This document shows, one piece after another, positions 34,772-44,580 of a DNA stretch of 64,000 nt. Location: assembly GCF_900215505.1 (NCBI RefSeq), contig NZ_LT907844.1, positions 4,046,001 to 4,110,000 of the forward strand, in the 5' to 3' direction. Under the pieces are notes generated by a model. It saw only the letters and a program-made list of their open reading frames with translations. It did not search any database and was not told the DNA's origin. The number at the start of each line of letters is the position of its first letter. The stretch's first letter is position 1. A program made the translations under genes and the position numbers. This DNA comes from Cohaesibacter sp. ES.047. Its GTDB lineage: Bacteria; Pseudomonadota; Alphaproteobacteria; Rhizobiales; Cohaesibacteraceae.

Positions 34772-34858
34772 ATGAAATGCACGCTGATTTAAATGGCAGG
34801 GATTTGGCCTCAGCGCGACAATCCCAATGTCAGGAACGAAAAGAAGGATGTGTCTGCA

Positions 34859-35836
34859 ATGAATAAAATCGGGATCACAATGGGCGACCCGGCCGGGATC
34901 GGCCCTGAAGTCGTCTGCAAGGCTTTGAACGTGATGTCCGCAGAAGAACGCGCCGGCGTGCTCGTCATTGGGGACCAGTTGTTCATGAACAGAGCCAGAG
35001 ATCTGATCGATGCTGATTTTCACTTCTCGACAGATGCGACACCGCCCAAGGGCGCGGTTCCCCTTCTTCAGGTCGACGCACCCAATGCCAAGGATATCCG
35101 CGACGGTGAAATTCAGCCCGACGCAGGAGAAGCAGCCTGCCGCTGTGTGAAGAAGGCCGTCGACCTTGCGCTCGCTGGCGAGATCGATGTCGTGTGCACC
35201 GCTTCCCTGCACAAAACCGCTTTGCGCGATGCGGGCTACAATCTGAGCGGCCACGCCGGATTGCTCAAGCTGTTCACCGGGGTGAAGAAAAACTTCGCGG
35301 TTCTCGCGGGCCCGAAACTCTCGGTCATTCATGTCTCGACCCATGTTTCACTGGCCGATGCAGCCAAATACTGCACCACCGAAACGGTCCTCGAAACCAT
35401 CCGGGTGGCCAACGAACATGTCAAAACAACAGGCATTGCCAAGCCGCGCGTTGCCGTAGCCGGTTTAAATCCGCATTGTGGTGAGAATGGCCACTACGGT
35501 TCTGAAGATGATGACTATGTCGTTCCTGCCGTTGCTGCCGCGCGCGAAGAAGGCATCGATACCTACGGTCCCATTCCGGGCGATCTGGTTTTCGAACAAG
35601 CCATTGCAGGACGCTATGATATTGTCGTCGCCCAGTATCACGATCAGGGGCACATTCCGGCCAAGCTGATCGGTGGGCATGAATGCGTCAACATCACCGC
35701 CGGACTGCCGATCCTGCGCACATCCGTCGATCACGGCACAGCATTTGATATTGCCTGGAAGGGCGTGGCCGATCCGGGGAACATGCAGGCCGCCATCGCC
35801 ATGGCGCGCAAGATGAAACCCATCAAGCAGGCCTGA
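34859..35836 (+). CDS. PdxA-family dehydrogenase
   Basis: 325 residues from ATG 34859 (AAGGA 8-9 bases upstream). Family motifs: GITMGDPAGIGPEVV at the start, metal/substrate His in VSTHVSLADAA and YHDQGHIPAKL. The true PdxA acts on 4-hydroxythreonine-4-phosphate (vitamin B6). Paralogues (PdxA2, TphB) oxidise sugar-acid phosphates or aromatic dihydrodiols. Position beside a TRAP transporter, VOC protein and LacI regulator favours a catabolic paralogue. Confidence 0.85.
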   Translation: MNKIGITMGDPAGIGPEVVCKALNVMSAEERAGVLVIGDQLFMNRARDLIDADFHFSTDATPPKGAVPLLQVDAPNAKDIRDGEIQPDAGEAACRCVKKAVDLALAGEIDVVCTASLHKTALRDAGYNLSGHAGLLKLFTGVKKNFAVLAGPKLSVIHVSTHVSLADAAKYCTTETVLETIRVANEHVKTTGIAKPRVAVAGLNPHCGENGHYGSEDDDYVVPAVAAAREEGIDTYGPIPGDLVFEQAIAGRYDIVVAQYHDQGHIPAKLIGGHECVNITAGLPILRTSVDHGTAFDIAWKGVADPGNMQAAIAMARKMKPIKQA

Positions 35837-35860
35837 TCCGGCTCGTGAATCCATCAAAAA

Positions 35861-35900
35861 AAAGCCCGCTGAGAGAGCATCTCAGCGGGCTTTAGTTTTT
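35861..35900. terminator. Bidirectional terminator between pdxA-like and VOC genes
   Basis: Perfect 14-bp stem AAAGCCCGCTGAGA / TCTCAGCGGGCTTT with a 5-base loop; As on the left and Ts on the right let it work for both convergent genes. Confidence 0.92.
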
Positions 35901-35923
35901 TCTGGCAATATGCGCGACCGGGT

Positions 35924-36463
35924 CTAGATCTTGGACAGATCAGGGAATGGACGAACGGGATCGCTGCCATCCCAGTTTTCGCAGGCTTCACGGATCAGAT
36001 CGAACATGCGACCTTTCGGGCCCATTACCTCAGAGAGTTCAATGACGGTTCCCGGGTGGCTTTCCTGACCGAAATAGACGAACCGTCCGTCATCACCGAC
36101 TTTGCCGCTCATCTTGACCGTGAAACCATCATCAAGCATCCCTTGCAGATCCTTATCGAAGGCCTTGGTCCAATAGGCGACATGCTGCAGGCCACGCAGG
36201 CCCCTGCCCTTGAAGTCGCGATACATGGACGGCGCATCATTGCGCGTCTGGATGAGCTCCACCTGAATGTAGCCATCGTTGGCCAGAGCGACGGAGTTAT
36301 GCACTTCGTGGTGCTCTCCATCGAACGCGTACTCTTCAATGGGAACATGCGGGTTGTAGAACCAGGGACCAACACCCATAACGGTGGACCAGTATTCCAT
36401 TTCCGCTTCGATGTCATCGACGACAAATCCAAGCTGCCGAATTGGCCCGATATGTTTGCTCAT
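35924..36463 (-). CDS. VOC (glyoxalase/dioxygenase superfamily) protein
   Basis: 179 residues with the two beta-alpha-beta-beta-beta modules: IRQLGFVVDDIEAEMEYW (His/Gln-type ligand region) and GLQHVAYWTKAFDKDL, then GTVIELSEV (Glu ligand). Could be an epimerase, lyase or dioxygenase. Encoded 10 bases after the TRAP permease, so part of the same leftward operon. Confidence 0.85.
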   Translation of the reverse strand: MSKHIGPIRQLGFVVDDIEAEMEYWSTVMGVGPWFYNPHVPIEEYAFDGEHHEVHNSVALANDGYIQVELIQTRNDAPSMYRDFKGRGLRGLQHVAYWTKAFDKDLQGMLDDGFTVKMSGKVGDDGRFVYFGQESHPGTVIELSEVMGPKGRMFDLIREACENWDGSDPVRPFPDLSKI

Positions 36464-36473
36464 GGAGCTTTCC

Positions 36474-37751
36474 TCACTTAATCATTATGTTTGGTAGCCA
36501 ATTGGAAAGCTCTGGAACGGCCGAAACCAGAACCAACGCCAACAACAGAGGCACAAAGAAGGGCATCACACCGCGGATGACTTGCGCCACCGGCATCTTG
36601 GTGATGATGGCAACCATATAAAGGCTCATTCCGACCGGAGGGGTCAGCAGACCGATCATCAGGTTGAGGACGAAGACGATACCCAGTTGAAGGGGATCGA
36701 CACCGGCGGCAACCAATGCCGGAGCAATGATCGGAGCGATGATAAGAATGGCTGCGATTGATTCAAGGATCATGCCGACGACGAGCAGCATCACATTGAC
36801 CAGCAGGAGCAGCAGGAACGGGCTGTCCGTTATGCTCAGCAAGAGAGCGCTGGCTTTCATGGGCACCTGATCGAGTGTCAGAACCCAGGCAAAGAGCGCG
36901 GCGGCGGCAACGATGAGAAGAATGTTCGCCGTGGCCTCAACAGTCTCGACCAGACAGTCGAGCATTTTCCGAAGAGTGAGCGTCCGATAGATGAATATGC
37001 CAATCAGAACCGCATAGGCCACGGTCATGCCAGCAACTTCAGTTGGGCCGAAATAGCCGCTCACCAGACCGCCGACAAGCAGGATCGGCGCCATAAGGGC
37101 TGGGAAAGAGTAGACAAACTTGAATGCGATAGCCTTGCGTGTCGGCTTGACCGTATCACGCGGCAGATTGAACATGCGGGCCATGATGCCGATCTGCACC
37201 ATCAAAAGACCTGTCAGCAGCAATGCGGGAACAATCCCGGCAAGCAGCAGTTTGACGGCCGAAACGTTCGCCACGCTGGCATAGATGATGATGGGAATGG
37301 ACGGCGGGAAGATCGGACCGATGGTGGCCGCAGCGATTGTAAGCCCTGCAGCAAAGTCTTCGCGATAGCCCTGCGCTTTCATCTGGCCGATCTGGATGGC
37401 ACCAAGAGCACCGATATCGGCAAGCGCGGCACCCGAAATGCCAGAGAACACGAGAGAAACAAGCACGCCGACCTGGGCGACGGCCCCTCTGATGCGCCCC
37501 AAAACCATGCGGACGAGATCAAAAAGATGCGTTGTGACACCCATTGAGTTGAGCAGGTTTGCTGCGAGGATGAACAGCGGCACGGCCAGCAAGGGGGAAC
37601 TGTCAAGCGAGTTCACGGCGCGCTGAGCCAACACGCTGACCGGGAGGTTGTTCAAGACAACCATCAGAGCAGAGGAGAGCCCGAGAGCGGCGGCAACCGG
37701 CGCGCCGACAATCAGCAAAACAAGGAAGAGCAGAAGTAGCGTAACGCTCAT
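36474..37751 (-). CDS. TRAP transporter large permease (DctM-like)
   Basis: 425 residues from ATG 37751, overlapping the DctQ-like stop by 4 bases. About 12 hydrophobic segments; conserved FSGISGAALADIGALGAI and IGPIFPPSIPIIIYA typical of DctM. Works with small permease and binding protein to import organic acids using the sodium gradient. Confidence 0.94.
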   Translation of the reverse strand: MSVTLLLLFLVLLIVGAPVAAALGLSSALMVVLNNLPVSVLAQRAVNSLDSSPLLAVPLFILAANLLNSMGVTTHLFDLVRMVLGRIRGAVAQVGVLVSLVFSGISGAALADIGALGAIQIGQMKAQGYREDFAAGLTIAAATIGPIFPPSIPIIIYASVANVSAVKLLLAGIVPALLLTGLLMVQIGIMARMFNLPRDTVKPTRKAIAFKFVYSFPALMAPILLVGGLVSGYFGPTEVAGMTVAYAVLIGIFIYRTLTLRKMLDCLVETVEATANILLIVAAAALFAWVLTLDQVPMKASALLLSITDSPFLLLLLVNVMLLVVGMILESIAAILIIAPIIAPALVAAGVDPLQLGIVFVLNLMIGLLTPPVGMSLYMVAIITKMPVAQVIRGVMPFFVPLLLALVLVSAVPELSNWLPNIMIK

Positions 37752-38230
37752 TGTTCGGACTCCCGAGGTTTGGAGGGAGAGGCATTCGTCAGCGTCTCGG
37801 CAATCAGCAAAAGTGCGACAATGGCCAGAACGATGGTGCCGATCAGTGCGAGACTGTAGAACCACCAGTTGGGCATTCCCATTGCAGGCGTCAGAAACTT
37901 GCCCGCACGCGGCAGATAGGCGGCGAACCCCCAGAGCATGAACCCGGCAAAAGCAAGCAGGGACATTTCGCTGAGCAGCTGTAACCAGCGGCGGACTGCG
38001 TCTCCTACCAACTCCTGAAACAAGGTCACCGAGACCATTGCACGCTTGAGAGCCAAAAGCGGGACAGACAGAAACACCAGAGAGAAACAGCTGAACCGTG
38101 CGAGTTCGTCAGCCCAGGGCAGCCCCTTGTCGAAGAAGTTACGCGCCACCACCTGAATGACGATGAGACTTGCTAGGAGCGCAAGAAGCAGCATGCCTGC
38201 CCAAACGCCGGTTTGGCTGAGCCGTGTCAT
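37748..38230 (-). CDS. TRAP transporter small permease (DctQ-like)
   Basis: 160 residues from ATG 38230, preceded by AAGGG; an ATG at 38266 is also in frame. Four membrane segments; conserved VARNFFDKGLPWADELARFS. Middle gene of the binding protein - DctQ - DctM - VOC operon. Confidence 0.92.
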   Translation of the reverse strand: MTRLSQTGVWAGMLLLALLASLIVIQVVARNFFDKGLPWADELARFSCFSLVFLSVPLLALKRAMVSVTLFQELVGDAVRRWLQLLSEMSLLAFAGFMLWGFAAYLPRAGKFLTPAMGMPNWWFYSLALIGTIVLAIVALLLIAETLTNASPSKPRESEQ

Positions 38231-38270
38231 GATGACACGGCCCTTTGTTATCAATTTCGATTGCATATCG

Positions 38271-39305
38271 TCACTTTATCGCTGCGATTTTTTCGTAAAG
38301 GTCGCCATATTTCTCACCGAAGCGTTCCTGCACAAGAGCCTTCACAGAAGCACGGAATGCTTCAATGTCCAGACCTTCGTCCGGGCCGATGACAGTCATG
38401 CCAAGATCCCGCAAGGCCTGAGTTTCCTCTTCTTCCTTGTCCTGAATGGCCTTGGTGGCTTTCTGCCGGGTTTCTTCAGCAGCCTGTTTCACGGCAGCTT
38501 TCTGCTCGTCGGTCAGGCTCTGCCAGACGTCTTCGTTCATCACGACGACTTCGGCGTTGGACATATGCCCCGTGAGCATCAGGTGGCTTTGCACGTCATA
38601 GAGCTTGACGGACAGCACAACGTTGACAGGGTTTTCCTGCCCCTGAGCGACGCCAGTTGCCAGAGCGGTTGGGACTTCGGACCAGTCAACCGGGATCGGC
38701 ACGGCGCCCATACCTTCAACTGCGGTCGTATAGATGGGGAACGGCACGGCACGGATCTTCACGCCAGCCAGATCTTTCGGAGATTTCACGGCCATGTTGG
38801 CAGTCATGTGACGGCGACCGAAATAATGGGCGTAGATCACGCGAACGTTCGCAGCTTCGATCAGGCCCTTGTTCAGTTCCTGCATGACCGGAGAATCAAC
38901 GTCGGTCACTTTCATCAGGTGATCGATGTCGCGATAAAGATAGGGGGTATCGAGCGCAGCGAACGGTTCATAAAGGGATCCGATGCCACCTGCGGTATTG
39001 TGTGAGAAGGCGATCGAGCCGATCGAGACGGCTTCGGCAAGCTCCTGCAGCTTGCCCAGCTGGGACGCCGGGAACACCTGCACCTTGATATCGCCATTGG
39101 ATGCCTTTGCAAGGGCTTCTGCGAACCAGTCTGCCTGAGCGCCTGCTACGGAAGCCGGCTCATTGTTGTGGCCGTAGCGCAAGGTCAACGACTGCGCACT
39201 GGCACTCAGCGGAGCCATGGCTGCGAGACCAATGGCGACCCCCATCGTCAGCGCAAGCCGACGGGTTAGGCCCGACAGGCCTTTCTTTGAATTCCTGTTA
39301 GTCAA
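38271..39305 (-). CDS. TRAP transporter substrate-binding protein (DctP-like)
   Basis: 344 residues. Signal peptide (RRLALTMGVAIGLAAMAPLSASA). DctP pattern: LRYGHNNEPAS, ASQLGKLQELAEAVSIGSI, VRVIYAHYFGRRHM, GVKIRAVPFP with the conserved carboxylate-binding Arg. Periplasmic; ligand probably a carboxylate, identity unknown. Confidence 0.93.
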   Translation of the reverse strand: MTNRNSKKGLSGLTRRLALTMGVAIGLAAMAPLSASAQSLTLRYGHNNEPASVAGAQADWFAEALAKASNGDIKVQVFPASQLGKLQELAEAVSIGSIAFSHNTAGGIGSLYEPFAALDTPYLYRDIDHLMKVTDVDSPVMQELNKGLIEAANVRVIYAHYFGRRHMTANMAVKSPKDLAGVKIRAVPFPIYTTAVEGMGAVPIPVDWSEVPTALATGVAQGQENPVNVVLSVKLYDVQSHLMLTGHMSNAEVVVMNEDVWQSLTDEQKAAVKQAAEETRQKATKAIQDKEEEETQALRDLGMTVIGPDEGLDIEAFRASVKALVQERFGEKYGDLYEKIAAIK

Positions 39306-39395
39306 AATTACCTCCCATGATGTCTTCTGAGGTGCTAACTACACCTATTCCAACTGAAGTCCTTCCAAAACAATTGGCTTGACGACGAGTTTGTG

Positions 39396-39407
39396 AGTTG
39401 GTCAACT
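39396..39407. promoter_or_regulatory. Palindrome between TRAP operon and LacI-type regulator
   Basis: AGTTG-GT-CAACT in the divergent intergenic region (39,306-39,426), a plausible operator for the regulator that starts at 39427. Confidence 0.4.
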
Positions 39408-39426
39408 TCAAGTCAAACAGCATTCA

Positions 39427-40482
39427 ATGATGGGTTTTGATGTATTGACGGCTTCGAATAAAAAAAAGTCCTGCGGGATGTCGGATATTGCACAAAAGGC
39501 TCAGGTTTCGCTGGCGACAGTGGATCGGGCACTGAACCGGCGCAAGGGCGTTAAGCCTAGAACATTGCAAAGAGTTTTGGCGATAGCACTGGACTTGGGC
39601 TTCATTTCGAATGAAGAATATGCGTCCCTGTCCGGCAAAGGCCCCATGAATGTCGCGGTGCTGCTTCCCGCCGGGACAAATCCCTATTTGAGGCTGTTGG
39701 GTGAGAAGGTTCACGAGCGTGCAGCCATGCCGATTCAGGACACGGTTTCCCTTCGATGCTTCTTTATCGAGAGCTTTGATGCCCATGCATTGGCTTCGGC
39801 GCTGCGACATCACGCCGCGTGGGCGGATGGCATCATCTTCATGGCCATCGACCATCCAGCCGTGCGCGCCGCCATCGAGGATATCACATCAAATGGAACG
39901 CGCGTGGTGACCGTCATCACCGACTTGCCGCACCCTGCCCGCAGTGCCTATGTCGGCCTTGAGAACCAGATGGCCGGTCGAACGGCAGGTCTTTTGATGG
40001 GGCGTTTCATTCGGGCGGATACAGGAAGTGTCGCAATGGTGGCCGGCAGCCGCAACTATCGCGCCCACTCCGAGCGCGTTGCAGGGTTTCATGCCTTGAT
40101 GGAAGAGATGTTTCCCGGCCTTAAAGTGATCGGAATGCGTGAGGGTCATGATAACGCGGCTGAAAATTATCACCACACGATATCGGTCATCGACAATACT
40201 CCGGATCTGGTGGGAATTTACAATGTGGGTGGCGCATCCGATGGCATCGCACGGGCCATCACAAAAAAGATGCGCCACGATCTGGTGTTCGTCGGCCATG
40301 GACTGACATCGGACACCCGCCGCATGTTGATCGACGGAACCATGGACGCAGTCATCGATTCCGACCCCGAGTATATCCTGGAAACCGCCTTACGGCTTGT
40401 CGTCAACCCTAGCGCCACCCGATCACGGCATGCGGTGAAGATGGACATTTTTCTAAGGGAAAACCTGATGCCAGCGAGTTGA
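39427..40482 (+). CDS. LacI-family transcriptional regulator
   Basis: 351 residues. N-terminal HTH: MSDIAQKAQVSLATVDRALNRRKGVKPRTLQRV; periplasmic-binding-type sensor domain with PMNVAVLLPAGTNPYL and a C-terminal GIYNVGGASDGIARAI. Divergent to the TRAP operon, which it probably controls in response to the transported substrate or a metabolite. The true start may be the ATG at 39478. Confidence 0.9.
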   Translation: MMGFDVLTASNKKKSCGMSDIAQKAQVSLATVDRALNRRKGVKPRTLQRVLAIALDLGFISNEEYASLSGKGPMNVAVLLPAGTNPYLRLLGEKVHERAAMPIQDTVSLRCFFIESFDAHALASALRHHAAWADGIIFMAIDHPAVRAAIEDITSNGTRVVTVITDLPHPARSAYVGLENQMAGRTAGLLMGRFIRADTGSVAMVAGSRNYRAHSERVAGFHALMEEMFPGLKVIGMREGHDNAAENYHHTISVIDNTPDLVGIYNVGGASDGIARAITKKMRHDLVFVGHGLTSDTRRMLIDGTMDAVIDSDPEYILETALRLVVNPSATRSRHAVKMDIFLRENLMPAS

Positions 40483-40907
40483 GCTGCTAACGTTCTTTTT
40501 CAAACCTTCCTTTTTAGGCAGAACCATGAAAGCCCCCCCCAAAAAATTCGCATCAAGGCGACAAATCGATGTCGGCAGCGCTTGAAGGAAACTTTGAATC
40601 GCCTTGGTTTCGTTTCGTTTTGCTCTATACTTTACAAAACAACTGGAAATGCGCGTGATAAGCTTTCAGAAGGTTAATAATGCAACCTTTATACTTAGCT
40701 GAAACTCATAAATGCTCGCGTAAATTGAATATCTGATAATTGATTGTTTATTATATATTCGATCAGTTCTGGTGTTTCGCCGATCCGTGCAGGAAATCAA
40801 CGAGCTGTATACAAATGTCTGCGTAGTATTACGATAGCGGTAAAGTTCGGACGGACCATCTTTGCCCGATTTTCCGGCGCATGTTCCGGTGATTGTCATG
40901 GTGTGTC
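40483..40907. other. Intergenic stretch without supported gene
   Basis: AT-rich 425 bases containing a C7 run at 40,536. No ORF with a ribosome site, no RNA gene recognised; presumably holds the promoter of the GGDEF-EAL gene. Confidence 0.6.
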
Positions 40908-42485
40908 ATGAAGCAAGTAATGAAACGATCAATGAAATTAGGCCGTTTTATCGAGCCTCTGCTCTTTTTTGGAGTTGCTCTCCTCTTATGGTGGGGTGCC
41001 GCTGAGAGAGACTTGTATGAATGGTTTCATCAATGGAGCCGTCCATATGATGCTTACGAAATTGATGAAGCAATTCTGTTGCTGTTTCTTTTGGGAACTG
41101 CCGGCCATGCCTATGCCCTTCGCTCGGAAATGCGCAAGAAGCAAGAGATCAAGCGGCGTATTTCTGCCGAAGAGGAGCTGAACTGGCTATCGAAACACGA
41201 CAGTCTCACAGGGCTGCCCAACCGTCGCTACTTGCAAGAAGTCATTCAAGGTTACACAGACGAGGCTGGTGGTCATGTTGGTGTGCTTTCGATTGACCTC
41301 GATGGCTTCAAGAAAGCCAATGACCTGCTCGGGCACGCTGGTGGCGATATCGTGCTTATCGAAGTGGCAAAACGACTGTCTTCTTTTGCCCCATTAAAAC
41401 ATGTCTTTCGGCTTGGTGGTGATGAGTTTGTCGGTCTGGTGGATCTATCAGGTGGCTATGATCTGATGGAAGTCGCTGAGACCTTGCGTGATACCCTGAG
41501 CCAACCCGTCAAATGCGAAGGGGTCGTTCATGCGATCGGAGCCAGTATGGGCGTGGCCTGCTATCCGGACGATAGCAAGACTTTCGATGATGTCATCCAT
41601 TTTGCCGATCTGGCGATGTATGCGATCAAGCGGATGGGTGATGAGACCGTTATGCGGTTCAACGCGGGCATGTTGGCAGCAAACGATGAGCGGGCCAAGA
41701 TCGAGAAGGATCTTCAAAAGGCACTTGATGATGGCGAGATTCGCCCGCATTACCAGCCTCTGATTGACCTTACCAGCAACGAAGTCTATGGATTTGAAGC
41801 TCTGGCACGCTGGGAGCGACCGGGTCACGGCAATGTGTCGCCGGAGCACTTCATTCGGGTTGCTGAGGACATGGGGATTATCACCCGTTTGTCCGAAGAG
41901 TTGTTGCGGTTGGCATGCATCGACGCGATGGAATGGCCGAATGACATCATTCTGTCCTTCAACCTCTCCCCTGTGCAGTTGAAGGATCCGCTTCTGGGCC
42001 TCCGGATTGTAAAGATTATCAATCAAGTCGGCTTTCCTTCGCACAGACTGGAGCTGGAGATTACAGAGAGCGCTCTGGTTCAGGATGTTGAGCATGCCTC
42101 CGAGATTGTGTCCCAATTGCGCTCGATCGGTGTGAAGCTGTCGCTTGATGATTTCGGAACCGGCTATTCCAGTCTGTCACAATTGTCTCAGCTGGATTTT
42201 GATCGCCTGAAGGTGGACCAGAGCTTCATCAGCAACTTCAAAGATAATGAGAAACAGATGGCGATCGTCAAGACGATCCTGTTGCTCAGTGAATCTCTGG
42301 GGTTGAGCACCACCGCCGAGGGCATTGAAAACCGTGAGCAGCTTGCCATACTCAAGGAACTCGGTTGTGGCTGTGGGCAGGGATATCTTCTCGGTCGGCC
42401 CGTTGATTCTGCATCCGCTCTCGACCTCGTCGCTCAGCATCGAAAGCGCAGTGACCTTAGGCAGTCTCTTGATCAGGCCGGATGA
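40908..42485 (+). CDS. GGDEF-EAL cyclic-di-GMP turnover protein
   Basis: 525 residues from ATG 40908. Two N-terminal membrane helices (IEPLLFFGVALLLWWG; AILLLFLLGTAGHAY) with a short periplasmic loop, then GGDEF (RLGGDEFVG intact, preceded by LDGFKKANDLLGHAGGD) and EAL (YGFEALARW intact, later LDDFGTGYSS). Both motifs look catalytically complete, so it may make and degrade c-di-GMP. The short periplasmic loop could be a sensor. Confidence 0.93.
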   Translation: MKQVMKRSMKLGRFIEPLLFFGVALLLWWGAAERDLYEWFHQWSRPYDAYEIDEAILLLFLLGTAGHAYALRSEMRKKQEIKRRISAEEELNWLSKHDSLTGLPNRRYLQEVIQGYTDEAGGHVGVLSIDLDGFKKANDLLGHAGGDIVLIEVAKRLSSFAPLKHVFRLGGDEFVGLVDLSGGYDLMEVAETLRDTLSQPVKCEGVVHAIGASMGVACYPDDSKTFDDVIHFADLAMYAIKRMGDETVMRFNAGMLAANDERAKIEKDLQKALDDGEIRPHYQPLIDLTSNEVYGFEALARWERPGHGNVSPEHFIRVAEDMGIITRLSEELLRLACIDAMEWPNDIILSFNLSPVQLKDPLLGLRIVKIINQVGFPSHRLELEITESALVQDVEHASEIVSQLRSIGVKLSLDDFGTGYSSLSQLSQLDFDRLKVDQSFISNFKDNEKQMAIVKTILLLSESLGLSTTAEGIENREQLAILKELGCGCGQGYLLGRPVDSASALDLVAQHRKRSDLRQSLDQAG

Positions 42486-42769
42486 TTTGACGGCTCTTTG
42501 AAGCTTAAGCATCAAAGGAACGCGTTGATCCAGACCTTGCGTCGTGGATGCGGCGCATGTGCATGAAATAGTCTTGCCTTTTGCAGCCCTCCTCGGTGAA
42601 ATGATTTTTCGCTGCGTGGATTGCCTGCCAAGCCGTGTTGGCAAATGGCAATTTTGCGGAAAATGGCCCACTTCGCATACCCTGACACCGCGTGCAGCGC
42701 TTGCGGGATGCCTCCACGTTCCATAAATATGGGTGATGAGTTGCGCCCTTACGAAAGGACGATAGGCCA
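42486..42769. other. Intergenic stretch without supported gene
   Basis: 284 bases between the GGDEF-EAL gene and cysteine synthase. Short frames on both strands lack ribosome sites and family character. Confidence 0.5.
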
Positions 42770-43807
42770 ATGGACGTGCGAACCAGTGTGATTGATGCCA
42801 TCGGGAACACCCCTCTTATTCGCCTCAATGGCGTCAGCAAGCTGACCGGCTGCGAAATACTCGGAAAGGCCGAGTTTCTCAATCCCGGCCAATCGGTCAA
42901 GGATCGCGCAGCACTATACATCATTCGTGATGCGGTGGAATCCGGCGCCTTGAAGCCCGGCGGCACCATCGTTGAGGGAACGGCCGGAAACACCGGGATC
43001 GGTCTTGCGCTCATTGCCAATGCGCTTGGCTACAAATGCGTCATCGTGATCCCCGAAACCCAGTCGCAGGAAAAGAAATACATGCTGCGTCTGGCCGGTG
43101 CCGACCTTATCGAGGTGCCAGCGGTCCCCTATCGCAATCCGAACAACTATGTGAAGGTTTCTGCACGCCTTGCGCAGCAGCTGGCACAGACCGAGCCCAA
43201 TGGAGCCGTTTGGGCCAACCAGTTCGACAATGTCGCCAACCGGCGCGCCCATGCGGAGACCACGTCCGAGGAAATCTGGCACCAGACAGACGGCAAGGTG
43301 GACGGCTTCATCTGCGCCGTCGGAACCGGCGGAACACTGGCCGGGACAGCACTGGGCCTCAGATCACACAAGCCGGACATCAAGATCGGTCTTGCCGATC
43401 CGGAAGGCGCAGCCCTTTACAGCTACTACACCGAAGGCGTCTTGAAATCCGAAGGATCGTCGATCTCCGAAGGGATTGGTCAGGGACGGATCACCGGAAA
43501 CCTTGAAGGCCTTGAGGTCGATCATGCCTATCGCATCGCCGACAGGGACGCCCTGCCCTATGCCTTCGAACTTCTGGACAAGGAAGGCCTGTGCCTTGGT
43601 GGATCGTCGGCGATCAATGTCGCCGGAGCGGTCAACCTCGCCAAGGACCTTGGGCCCGGCCATGTCATCGTGACCATTTTGTGCGACTACGGCACCCGCT
43701 ATCAGTCAAAGCTCTACAATCCGGACTTCCTGAAGGCCAAGGGACTGCCCGTGCCGGAATGGATGACGCGCACGTCGGACATCACGATTCCATTTGAAGC
43801 GGAATAG
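42770..43807 (+). CDS. cysK: Cysteine synthase A-type protein (PLP-dependent)
   Basis: 345 residues. PLP lysine in NPGQSVKDRAA, Asn loop EGTAGNTGIGLA, phosphate-binding GTGGTLAGTAL, C-terminal GGSSAINVAGAV. Forms L-cysteine from O-acetylserine and sulfide. Slightly longer than classical CysK (~310-325), a form common in alphaproteobacteria; cystathionine beta-synthase-like activity is an alternative. Confidence 0.88.
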   Translation: MDVRTSVIDAIGNTPLIRLNGVSKLTGCEILGKAEFLNPGQSVKDRAALYIIRDAVESGALKPGGTIVEGTAGNTGIGLALIANALGYKCVIVIPETQSQEKKYMLRLAGADLIEVPAVPYRNPNNYVKVSARLAQQLAQTEPNGAVWANQFDNVANRRAHAETTSEEIWHQTDGKVDGFICAVGTGGTLAGTALGLRSHKPDIKIGLADPEGAALYSYYTEGVLKSEGSSISEGIGQGRITGNLEGLEVDHAYRIADRDALPYAFELLDKEGLCLGGSSAINVAGAVNLAKDLGPGHVIVTILCDYGTRYQSKLYNPDFLKAKGLPVPEWMTRTSDITIPFEAE

Positions 43808-43949
43808 CCTTTGGTGGCTTTTGCACATGTGGTTCAGCCCCCGCCCACTCGCACCATGCGACCTATTGCCGGGGCTGTGAATTATGGACACTATCATTCA
43901 AAACCGTTCCCAGACCGTCAGCATGCGCAAACCAGACCTTCAGTCATGC

Positions 43950-43975
43950 TAAACACATGAAATATATTGTGTTTA
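43950..43975. promoter_or_regulatory. Inverted repeat upstream of the AhpD-like gene
   Basis: TAAACACA-N10-TGTGTTTA, perfect 8-bp arms, in the AT-rich 359-base gap 43,808-44,166. Possible operator. Nothing else supported in the gap. Confidence 0.35.
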
Positions 43976-44166
43976 TTGAGCCCCCCTTTTTTGAGCTGAA
44001 CCTGAACGGCGTTTTCCCGCAAGCTAAATTGAGCATCCATCCAATTTCGGAACAGCTGCTATTCGGACTTAAATATTGCAATATTAGAATATAATGATAT
44101 TAAAGGTGCCAGATCTTTCAACAGGTTCCGTCCGTTCGGGCGGAACAAGGCCAAAAGAGGATTATC

Positions 44167-44508
44167 ATGGCGACCGATTTCAAACAGCTGATGTCAGACA
44201 TTTCCAAACAGGTCGGCACTCTCCACAAGGACATCCCTGACACCATGGGTGGTTTCTCGTCCATGTCGTCTGGTGCCGACAAGCCGGGTGCTCTTGATTC
44301 CAAGACCAAGGAATTCGTCGCTTTGGGCATTGCCATCGGGCAGCGCTGTGAGCCTTGCATTGCTTTTCACACCCGCTCTCTGATCAAGCTGGGCTGCACC
44401 AAGGAAGAATTCGAAGAATGCCTTGGCACCGCGATCTATATGGGTGGCGGACCGTCCCTGATGTATGCAGCAAAAGCCATGGACTGCTGGGAACAGCTGA
44501 GCGACTAA
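44167..44508 (+). CDS. AhpD-like carboxymuconolactone decarboxylase family protein
   Basis: 113 residues, SD AGAGGA upstream. CxxC redox pair with His in RCEPCIAFHTRSLIKLG, the AhpD active-site pattern. Likely a thiol-dependent peroxidase or redox protein in the cytoplasm. Followed by a hairpin terminator. Confidence 0.88.
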   Translation: MATDFKQLMSDISKQVGTLHKDIPDTMGGFSSMSSGADKPGALDSKTKEFVALGIAIGQRCEPCIAFHTRSLIKLGCTKEEFEECLGTAIYMGGGPSLMYAAKAMDCWEQLSD

Positions 44509-44550
44509 GGCTTGCTGACTGGTCCTGCGGGACGACATGTCGTGTTTTTG

Positions 44551-44580
44551 AAAGGGTCGACCATGGGTCGGCCCTTTCTC
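44551..44580 (+). terminator. Terminator after the AhpD-like gene
   Basis: Stem AAAGGGTCGACC / GGTCGGCCCTTT with ATG loop and one G-U pair; short T tract. Confidence 0.65.

Noticed and set aside
40536-40542. C7 run near the LacI regulator as a phase-variation tract
   Set aside because: It lies outside any gene and is not positioned in a recognisable promoter spacer.
42177-42770. Minus-strand frame covering the gap before the cysteine synthase gene
   Set aside because: Extends deep into the EAL domain gene and has no ribosome site; amino-acid pattern looks random.
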